The notes beneath the pieces were generated by a model. That model saw nothing but the letters and a program-made list of their open reading frames with translations. It had not been told where the DNA came from and made no database searches. From Stenopsyche tienmushanensis (lineage: Eukaryota; Arthropoda; Insecta; Trichoptera; Stenopsychidae), in assembly GCA_008973525.1 (NCBI GenBank), contig WACJ01000097.1, forward strand, positions 62,001 to 126,000: a DNA stretch of 64,000 nucleotides, given 5' to 3'. Position 1 is the stretch's first letter. Every line of letters starts with the position of its first letter. Positions 56,056 to 64,000 of the stretch are shown piece by piece. Both the position numbers and the translations under genes were made by a program.

Positions 56056-56979
56056 ACGGAGCCCAAAAGTATCGGAATGCTACAAAAACCAGTAAAACAC
56101 TCAAATTGTTTTATGGTGATCCATGATTAACTGTGCAAAAACATTTAAAATACATCGGAAAAATGAATAGGATGGGTGTTATGGAGTAGGATGGGTACCG
56201 CACGCCTTGATCGAACACTACAAAAACGTGTGACCCTAAGATCGGATTGGCTATAAAAAAGATTCTTTCGTGTATTAGATGTAATATGTATATAGTATCG
56301 ATAAGATTAAATAGCTATACAAGTTTATTGTCGACAATTAGAAGTTAAAAAATGCGATTTTTTTTCTGGGAATGGATTTCCACCCTTTTAAGTCTATAGA
56401 GAACAACCTGAGATAAAAGCTATTAAAAATGCAGCTGAATTCGGAAACTTTAGTATAAAAAAGGGATCAAATAACTGCCAAATCGATGAAAAAATATATA
56501 GAATAATGAAAAGAATTATATTTTATAATGCTGTTTACAATTTTTTTTAATCTTATATATAAATAAAATATATATTGTTTGTTCGTATGTAATGCGATGC
56601 CATACCGTTCATCAAATTGCAATAAAACTTCGTCCACTTATTTCTGAAGATTGCGCAAGTAACATAAGCATAGTCTAATATATAAAAATCAATGTTTGTT
56701 TGTCCGTATTTTATGTGCTGCCATATCGTTCATTCGATAACGATAAAAGTTTTCCATGTTATTTTTAGCACTTTTTCAAATAATATAGGTATAGTGCAAT
56801 TAACTTTAAGTAGACCTTATATATAAAAATCGATGTTTGTATATAAAATAAATTATTTATAATTTCAAACGATATTTTTAGAATTATTACTTCCGTTGCA
56901 GCAACGCGCCGGTTACTAGCTAGTTATTAATAAATTTGATCTTTTTTTCACTAAATATTTGAACACTTTCGGGTCCGCC
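56056..56979. mobile_element. mariner-type MITE carrying a nested Helitron
   Basis: It has the same family ends as 35760-36147: left ACGGAGCCCAAAAGTATCGG, right (reverse complement) GCGGACCCGAAAGTGTTCAA, beside TA at 56054-56055 and 56980-56981. Shared interior 'aaaatgaataggatgggtgt'. Removing the Helitron at 56551-56923 leaves about 551 bp that align with the 388-bp copy, including 'taataaatttga' immediately after the Helitron. Confidence 0.85.
56551..56923 (+). mobile_element. Helitron, complete, nested
   Basis: Starts TCTTATATATAAATAAAATA, ends 'gcaacgcgccggttactag' with CTAG, between A and T. It keeps three tandem 5'-type units (about 56551, 56680 and 56815). Confidence 0.9.
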
Positions 56980-57149
56980 TAATATTATTTGATTAAGAGG
57001 AGGAAGAGGAATAATTTGTGATTCGAAAATTATAGCCATAATTTTGTATCATAAACTAAAAGAGACCATTGGTGATCATTGCCACTTAAATCATGACCCG
57101 ATTGAATCCTGAATTTTTCATGAGCACTCACTGCTCCAAATTTAGCCCC

Positions 57150-57245
57150 ATTTAATCCGTTGATTAGTAATCGCGCATATTTACGTTCGGTTCTCGAGTT
57201 TATGAATACATAAATATTGTAACCAATTAAGCTTTCCTTCCCTGT
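57150..57245 (+). mobile_element. P-family terminus
   Basis: 'ccgttgattagtaatcgcgc' and 'ttacgttcggttctcgag' match the P start at 9888. The rest is lost. Confidence 0.45.
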
Positions 57246-57534
57246 GATGCATTTATTTCAACTCAACTCAAACAAAAAAAAATGTGGTTTTTAAATGAAT
57301 TTTTCATATGGTGTACCAAATACACATCATCGGAGCGCATGGGTATTTTTAGCACAGTAAGGAAAAAATTAATCCAGAGTTTTCTTAGATGAGAAGATGA
57401 TGTCCATCCATCCATTAGCATCCAACCCATCCATAAACAAATTTAATAATCATGCTTACTAGAATAAACATTTTTTTTACATTTAGAAGCGTTAAGTAAC
57501 CATGAAACATGATTACCTCCTCAGGTTATAGGAG

Positions 57535-57860
57535 ATTAGTAAATCAAAGACAGAGACGGAGAGGGTGTCTTGCGTCTCATAATATACTTGTATATCGATG
57601 ACAAAGCCGTACTGTAAAGGACCCCTACACGTTTAAACCATCTAAAACATGAAAAAATTATAAAGACCTTATTAGTTTTAATGGAAAGGGCTTTCTTAGA
57701 TCATTGACGATCTTCTTAGAATAATTATAAATACTAGAAAGCCAGGTTCATCAATTAAATATTTAAAACTCACCCCGTTACCAAAAGTTATTCTATTTGA
57801 AACGGTGCTATGGGGTCCAACAATATCAATAGTGTAAAGGTTAATTTATTAATATAAATG
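57535..57860 (+). mobile_element. P-family middle and tail
   Basis: 'gacagagacggagagggtgt', 'cttgcgtctcataatatac', 'gccgtactgtaaaggacccc', then after a gap the tail 'atatcaatagtgtaaaggtt'. It lies about 300 bp downstream of the 57150 end, so the two may be one disrupted copy. Confidence 0.5.
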
Positions 57861-58796
57861 TTTAACTCAATTTAAAATTAAATCACTAATAAAAGGGTTC
57901 ATTATTTGATTTATTTATGCAAATTTATTTGCAATACATATAAATTAAATTTTATGTTTTCATTCAATTTAAACGGGCTTAAGGGTTGAAATTATGATCC
58001 CTCAGATATGAATTTAATATTTAATCATCCATTTTAAATTATTCAATATTACATTATGAACGAATCAAAGGATCAAATTTGAATGCTTTGCTTGGTCTGC
58101 ATAGCGCGATTTTTAATTATCGCCATTTTCCATCCCCACTGTCACCCGTTTGAACGTCTCCATGGCTCATCGAATATTATTAAGTCTCTCGAAATGCTTT
58201 ATTAATATAGTTGCGCCCCATAAGCTCAGAAGCTGCGTCAATCGGGAGAGTATACAAAATATGCCTTCATGAAAACACAAAAGGTCGTACATCACGTTTA
58301 TGGCACAATATTGGAAATAAAACAGCGACCGTACTTTTGTGTTACCGAGGAATAACAAAACATATATATCGGGCGATATAAAATTTATTTCCCGCTAAAG
58401 GGTTCGGCCATTAGGGGTTGTTTATTTTTCCAGGGCTGCGGTATTGATTTTACGGGTGAAAGACACAAATCAACAAAAATTTCGTTCGCAAATGAATTAA
58501 CGACACCGCAGCGGCCCGTATTAATTCGAGGTCTCCCTCTCTCCCCGGAAATATTTATTTGTGTGTCGATTTGTGTGAAGCGTCCTTAAGCAGGACGAAA
58601 ATTGGTGCATACCTGAAAAACGCTGATTAAACACTGATCGTTAAAGGGGTTTCGGAATACATTTTATCGGTGATTAAGGGCGGAAAACATGTAGTAACAG
58701 GATCATATTAATTATTTTATGTATCTTATATAATTTATTAGTTGTATCAAGAATCCTTTATTTTTCAGGCAAATATGGTTTGAATTTAATTTTTGA
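57861..58796. other. unique sequence, no gene recognised
   Basis: 58080-58690 is GC-richer than average, with a 63-codon reverse frame that is unrecognised. Confidence 0.35.
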
Positions 58797-59070
58797 TAAA
58801 AGCAGTGGAAAAATCGGGTTTTGTTTCTTATTTTTTCAAACTTTAGACCTTTATGAATATATTCTCTAAAGAAATTTTCAATTTTTTTAAATATTTACGG
58901 AAATATAGTTATTTTAGTGGGGCGACAACTAAGCCGGTCCCACCAGAATTAAATTTTTAAATGCGTTTTTCTCTAAAATACTTTTTTTAACACAATTAAT
59001 TAACTGATTTACTTTAAATTTGGTTAAAGTCTTTTCTATATAACCCTCTTTTATCCTTACCTGACCTAAA
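58797..59070 (+). mobile_element. T-family copy
   Basis: 'actttagacctttatgaata', 'acggaaatatagttatttta', 'actaagccggtcccaccaga' and 'cgtttttctctaaaatac' follow the same order as 51170-51360. Confidence 0.6.
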
Positions 59071-59100
59071 TTTTATATTTAACTAAAAAAAACTTAATCT

Positions 59101-59370
59101 TCTAATATATAAAAATGAATTGGGTTTTGTTCGTTCGAAATGAGCTGCCATACCGTTCATCAGATTGCAATAAAACTTCGTTCAATTATTGCTAAAAATT
59201 TTGCGAGTAGCATAAGCATATATGTTATATAAAATTCAATGTTTGTTTGTTCGTATTTTATGCGCTGCCATACCGTTCATTCGATTGTAATAAAACTTTG
59301 CTAACTTATTGTTTGCACTTTATCCAATAATATAGGTATAATACAATTAACTTACAGTAGATCTTACATT
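59101..59370 (+). mobile_element. Helitron fragment, 5' end intact
   Basis: Begins TCTAATATATAAAAATGAAT and carries two tandem 'gccataccgttcat' units. It breaks off near 'cagtagatcttacat'; no CTAG end. Confidence 0.75.
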
Positions 59371-59873
59371 TTTTTACTTCTTACACCTTACCAGTCTATA
59401 AAGTCTTTAATTTTGAATTTCTTTTCTTTTTCTTTTTTTGCCTCAAAATTTGCGCCTCTTTTAATCTATCTTCATGATTGCTAATAATATAATATCTTAT
59501 TAATAATAAGCTTCTTATTAAAAGCGACAGTTAAAAGTGGGATGGCGTTCTATTAGCTAACTAAAATTGTAAGTTAATAGATGTAGCTGTGTTTGTATAA
59601 TATATAATAAAATAAATAAGCTGTAATAAAATGGTTGTCACACAGAAAAAGTAGAGGCGACACGGTGCATATACGTAGGGTGTATATAATGTATGCTACA
59701 GGAACGAAGGAAGTACAAACAATTCTCTCTTTCTCTCCTTCCGACCAACTACCGCTTGGAGTTTCAATTTTCGTGACGTTTGGGCAAATTTTCCCTGCCG
59801 CCCCTATTCAATTCAAAATATCATTATTGAGAAATCCTGATAATGTCATGACTCTATAAATTCAAAATGCATT
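59371..59873. other. AT-rich spacer
   Basis: A 74-codon forward frame (59635-59859) is unrecognised. Nothing else was seen. Confidence 0.3.
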
Positions 59874-60305
59874 TGTAACGTTGAGGCGGAGCCGCGCTAA
59901 AGCACGGGTCAGTCCTTCTATGGGACTGTGATGATGCTGGACGAATGGATGGGAATAGACGGGCGTCGAATAGAAAGGCTCTCTTCTCTAAATAACTATT
60001 TATTCCACACGAGAGAGAGAAAGATCTGGCTGCAGGAGGGACGACTTCCCGCACCCAAAGCTAACCGATGTCTCTCCCGACTCCCGCCTCCTGCGCGTGA
60101 CTACCAAACCGGCAACGGTGCACACGCGAGAAGCGATCCGTCGGTATTCAGGTGCAATGTCTCCGTAGGGCCACAAGAGATGGCGCTGCTAAAATAACAC
60201 ATTGCACCTGAAGAAAGACGGAAGATGTCACTGTTAATCTGGTGAATTAAATCCGTTCAGATTTACAGCGCTACTACGTGGGGATGGTAAATCGCCCACG
60301 TAACA
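59874..60305 (-). mobile_element. complete 432-bp S-family solo LTR
   Basis: In reverse it starts TGTTACGTGGGCGATTTACC and ends 'ctcaacgttaca', giving TG...CA termini within a short imperfect inverted repeat (TGTTACG / TGTAACG). In order: the 5' hairpin (60274-60302), the 'agatggcgctg' region, the palindrome (60029-60058), the AATAAA region near 59995-60005, the 'cgacgcccgtctattccc' segment and the 'agcgcggctcc' tail. No primer-binding site follows, as expected for a solo LTR. An exact target duplication was not found. Confidence 0.85.
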
Positions 60306-60387
60306 CATGCTTCAATAATATTTAAGAATATATATATTTTTGATTTTTAACAAATTGTTTAAGAATATTATTAAGGTCATCAAAAAA

Positions 60388-60535
60388 GAAGGGTTACAAG
60401 GGCTCCTGAGCCTGGGGGAATTATTTTGTTTCGAAGACGGCACACTTGGCATATTGGGGGTATCATAACGGTTAGAATGTTTAGTCTCGCGTGTTTGTCG
60501 GCCATTTTTTTTAGTCATAGTAAATTCATATTATT
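60388..60535 (+). mobile_element. M1 mariner 5' end
   Basis: 'acaagggctcctgagcctgg', 'ggttagaatgtttagtctcg' and 'cgtgtttgtcggccattttt' follow the M1 order; it stops before the transposase start. Confidence 0.6.
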
Positions 60536-61861
60536 TTGATGGAATTGATAAAATTATTACTCGGATATTTTGGTATAAATTTGTATTTCATATTGATGGC
60601 GTCGTGTTAAATTAGCTCGACATAATTTACAACGAGTAATAGAATAGTTCTGAATTTAATGACATCCAACGAAGATAATATTTTGTCATGTGATGCCATC
60701 AAAGAGTCGGAGAGTGGCTTTGAAGTCTTTGAATAACCACCGCGCTTAATAATGGAGTGCATTAACTTTCAGGTCATATTACAACTACCACAAGCTTTCC
60801 TAGGGAAGTTTCCCTAAAGTACAAATTTAATGGTCCCAAACGGCTGTAAGGGTTCACGAATAGCGCCAAGAATTTATTAAATAAATATTTATTATGTCGC
60901 GTTCATTCTGGCGGACAGACCTAGGGGCGGTTTCAAGGCGAACTACTGAGAAAATAATTTCTCTAATAAAAAATATTCGTGGATGTATGATTTTAAATTG
61001 GTTATATTCGCCTTTCATATCGGAGTGTAATTCATTAGGGATGCAAAAATATATGAGGGGTGGTTCGATTCATTTTTTTTCCCTCGGATGCTGAAAGCTC
61101 CCGCAGTTGGAGCTTTGGACCCGATGCACTTTTCTTAATTGAATTTTTAATTGCGCAACGTTTGTTGCTTTAGGTTGCACTTTGTGATATTCCAAAAAGG
61201 AAGTTTCCTAATTATATTATCATAATAAATTGAAAAAGTTACAGGAGCCTCTAAATCGGCTGGTCAGAGGAAAATTTAAGATGAGTTTTCCGAAAGCTAA
61301 TTAAAACTTCTAACAGCTTCTATAATTGCGCGAATAAAAAACGATGTCGTCCTGTTTAAAACTAACACTTTCAGCTGAAAAAATCCCTCTTTCAACTATC
61401 CAATTTGAATTTCAAGTACAAAATAAATTATTTTATTAAATCTCTTTTTTGTGTGATGTAGCATTAACGGCGTTTTAGAATTGCTTTTTTGATTTCCGGC
61501 GCGAATTAATGCGGAATCTGTGACCGGAAGTCAAGAACGAATTTAACATCCTAGCAATAAAGATTTCGCAGAAAAGATAGCTATTCCGGATCTCAAAGGC
61601 GAGTATTTTCCTGGGAAAGTTTGAGTAGAATTATTCAATTGAGAAAATTAAAATGAGGGTCAAGTGGTGGGGCCCCCAATTTCTAACTAGATAATGAAAC
61701 GAAATTAAGATAAAGATACTCTCGCGGTTGAAATATTAGAATATTTGATTTTGCGGGATCCTTTTTAATATCCCTACTTCAAAGGTTCGAAAAAGAAAAT
61801 TGAAAATATTTTTTGGATGGAGCTGAAAATATATATATTTTTTAATTTTAATCAATATTTA
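60536..61861. other. unique sequence, no gene recognised
   Basis: Only a 66-codon forward frame (60894-61094), unrecognised. 61460-61760 is GC-richer. No family match. Confidence 0.4.
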
Positions 61862-62110
61862 TTAACCCCTTAGTGGATATGACGTATATATCCGTCATGA
61901 CCAAATTCCATGCAAGGTGGGTATGACGGATATATCCGCATTGTGGAAGTTAATCAAACCTCAATGGAAAATGACGGATATGTCCGATTGCAGTATTGTG
62001 TGCGTTAAATATAAGAATGATTCATCTCGGGAACTGACTTGTTCGAACTTGATGATATACTATTTTTGTATACTAGATATGACGTACATATCCGCTAGTG
62101 GCAAAAAGAT
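61862..62110 (+). mobile_element. TTAA-CCC end with a cluster of palindromic sites
   Basis: TTAA (61862-61865) is followed by CCCCTTAGTGGATATGACG. Within 215 bp there are four versions of GACGGATATATCCG: 61881-61896, 61926-61938, 61974-61986 and 62081-62095. CGGATATATCCG at 61927-61938 is a perfect palindrome. The start is similar to the P-family end at 7382. Regularly repeated subterminal sites could be transposase-binding sites of a piggyBac-like element, an inference without a matching second end. Confidence 0.45.
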
Positions 62111-62164
62111 CGTGTCACTACGGATGACACTTTGACAGTGAAACGTAACGGTCAGTCTGATTGG

Positions 62165-62652
62165 TTACATGAGTTTGTTTAGTCACAGTATTTTTTTCTG
62201 ATGGAGAGATCGTCACGCGCTCCCACCACTTCTGGTTCATGCAAGATTCGTACGCTCATCCGTTTCTTGACTTTGCAGACGAAACAATAAGGGGGAGTCC
62301 GTTAGTGATTTCTGACAAACTTGTGCAAACAATTGAAGAACAAGTTCGAAATGATCGCCGTGTGGTGTTTGGCGACCTTCACAAATAATTTCCTGGCATT
62401 TCTCAAAGTCTTCTTGGTGATATTGTATCGGAAAAACTTAATAACAAGAAGTTGTGTGCTATATGAGCGCCCAGAATGCTCACACCGGAGCACCGTCAAA
62501 ATCTCTTAGGATTTTTTGGATCATTTTGCACAGGAAAAATAAGCATTTCTGGACTCTGTTAGATCGAGGGATGATACGTGGATGTATGACTACGCCCCAT
62601 AATCCAAAAGACAATCATAAACGAGCTGGTGGTGCTCTCAAGAGCAAGAGTT
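62165..62652 (+). pseudogene. M1 mariner transposase, longest copy
   Basis: After the M1 5' region (62165-62300), forward translation gives SDKLVQTIEEQVRNDRRVVF and GDLHK with a stop, then PGISQSLLGDIVSEKL, then APRMLTPEHRQNLLGF, and near 62570 RDDTWMYDYAP (first catalytic Asp in the D-T-W block). These are the mariner helix-turn-helix, linker and first catalytic region, with stops and frameshifts. It ends abruptly at 62652 against LTR sequence. Confidence 0.85.
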
Positions 62653-62654
62653 GC

Positions 62655-62768
62655 TGAGTCACTCCCATGTGTATTTTAAGATGCTCGCGCTTGTATATGG
62701 GTTTGTTCTGTTATTGTCGAGCAGTAGGATGGAGATAGTCGGGTGCTACTATAAATATTTTTTCCCGG
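62655..62768 (-). mobile_element. S-type LTR, right-hand part of a split copy
   Basis: 'cactcccatgtgtattttaa', 'gctcgcgcttgtatatgggt', 'gtcgggtgctactataaata' align with 48937-49050 and 39860-39965. The alignment stops at 'aaatattttttcccgg' and resumes at 63317. Confidence 0.6.
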
Positions 62769-63316
62769 GTGGTTCCACGATGCCCACCCATAAAATCCCA
62801 GGGCGGGGGGGGGGAGCCAAACCTATGCCCGTGGACAACGGTTGAACCCCTGAGGTAATGATGTGGAGTAGAGGTGCGCAATAGTAACCTCGTCGATTTG
62901 CTCATCAAACGCAGCTGGAGTAGTCCAGCTAACATGAGTTGAATGCGCAGGTCACCCTGTGCTGTGTACCCATAAAGGGGTGTGTGGAACAGCCGATTAC
63001 AGTTGTTGGTGGAGACTGTGTCAAAGGCTCACCACTATCCTCAACAGCATGGGTAAACAGGGGAGAATGGTTTTACGCTTTTAGGCTAGATACTAAGAAT
63101 TACTGAACCGTTACGAGTACCATAGAGAAGAGGTAGCCCATGCAGTTTGTCCTCCATCGCACCATCGAGTGCACATAATCTGAAGCTGATCTTTCACGCG
63201 GAAACCTCGCCTACTCTTAGTGTGGCTAGTTCGAGGTAACCCAGAATAGACCATACAGCATCGCTGGAAATGGGTTCGATTATAATGAACTCCCAATTTG
63301 GTTAGTCGCTGTCAGA
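62769..63316. mobile_element. GC-rich 0.55-kb insertion of unknown class in an LTR
   Basis: The two halves of an S-type LTR flank this block, so it appears to be an insertion. It is much less AT-rich than the window and includes 11 consecutive G (near 62805). Short frames on both strands are unrecognised. No clear inverted ends, target duplication or poly(A) was found. A LINE 5' region is one possibility, unproven. Confidence 0.45.
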
Positions 63317-63430
63317 TCTTTCTATTATATTTTATTTACGGGGAGAGTGCCTACAGCTGTGAGTCTGCCGGAAGGACATCTTCCCGCAGTCAAGGCTATC
63401 CGACTACTCTCCGACGTTCGCCAACCAATA
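63317..63430 (-). mobile_element. S-type LTR, left-hand part of the split copy
   Basis: 'tattatattttatttacggg' and the palindrome at 63367-63396 match, in reverse, 21600-21690. It continues the LTR broken at 62768. Confidence 0.65.
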
Positions 63431-64000
63431 TATAACTGTGTAATTGAACGTTCATCATCTGTATTCCAATAAAAATCTGGCTCACCCTCATTATGATGAA
63501 GCGCCCTTAGACACGCTCACTTTGGTGGCTCATAGGGTAAGTATTAATTAAAGAAATATTTAATATTAATATCTAATTCTTAAATTGGGTATGATTAAAT
63601 GATTCATATCTTAAAATTGCCATAGAAGAGGTTCTATTCCCGTGAAATGATGGTCATATAGGGACAGGACAAATGATGTGCCAAGCATGAGATATAACAC
63701 GGTCGAACTAGACTTTTAAATTATTTGGCGGCATTATTAAAGAGCGCTTTGCACCATTTACGAAGGGAAGACAATATTTTCAGGAAAAGAGTGTCGTTTT
63801 ACAGCTCGTTTAGGTTCGCCGGAAATTTATTAGGCGTAATTATCTTAAACTGTTTGCCGTGAGAATGTACACGCTCGTTTAACACGCGTTAGCTCGTGAG
63901 GTGGTATTTTTTGCACGCGCAGTAATACGCTTTTCATTGGCCGGTAGATAACCGTGAAGAGTGGGCGGCCGATACGCCCTAAAGAACAAACGATAGGAGT
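63431..64000. other. unique sequence to the window edge
   Basis: 63770-64000 is GC-richer with no long frame. Nothing recognisable. Confidence 0.35.

Noticed and set aside
63261..63285. 'gggttcgatta' as a tRNA T-loop
   Set aside because: No acceptor, D or anticodon arm can be placed around it.
62769..63316. rRNA or other structured RNA gene, because of the high GC content
   Set aside because: No recognisable rRNA or snRNA motif. Its place inside an LTR fits an insertion better.

Overview
The window is AT-rich eukaryotic DNA with no recognisable host gene. Long reading frames are absent, and the only protein similarity visible by eye belongs to decayed transposases and one reverse-transcriptase tail. 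The mix of mariner lineages, short Helitrons, hAT and pogo-like MITEs and tRNA-Leu-primed LTRs fits an arthropod, most likely an insect. The order cannot be decided from the sequence. The region reads as intergenic or intronic sequence built from layered, often nested, transposon remnants separated by unique AT-rich DNA. Family labels (S, M1 and so on) are local to this report.

Families. (1) S: LTR fragments with one complete 432-bp solo LTR (59874-60305). Each carries a conserved palindrome around GACGTC, and several copies end at a primer-binding site complementary to tRNA-Leu. (2) Helitrons: ten copies starting TC and ending CTAG, set between A and T where both ends survive, including two related copies of about 1.2-1.3 kb at 19520-20830 and 43325-44493. 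(3) hAT: three internally deleted copies (12267, 14763, 17099), one with perfect 8-bp target duplications, plus a poly(A)-tailed retrocopy of a transcript from the same family at 28980-29242. (4) At least five mariner/Tc1-type transposase lineages, all broken (M1 to M5), and related MITEs with TA target sites. (5) C, a family with long inverted ends. (6) T and P, two dispersed families of uncertain class; P may be piggyBac-like. (7) One 5'-truncated R1-like LINE tail at 21870-22445.

Layout. 1-10 kb: LTR, M1, M2, Helitron, C and pogo-like pieces. 10-19 kb: the hAT copies nested in LTR and C sequence. 19.5-34 kb: Helitrons, the LINE tail, T copies, the hAT retrocopy and a rearranged M1 fold-back. 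34-50 kb: LTRs, an M1 fold-back, a deleted mariner with both ends, and scattered primer-binding sites. 50-64 kb: T, pogo-like MITE, a long M2 pseudogene, a MITE with a Helitron inside it, the solo LTR, a TTAA-flanked cluster of palindromes, and an LTR split by a 0.55-kb GC-rich insertion. No rRNA, tRNA gene, CRISPR array or intact transposase was seen.
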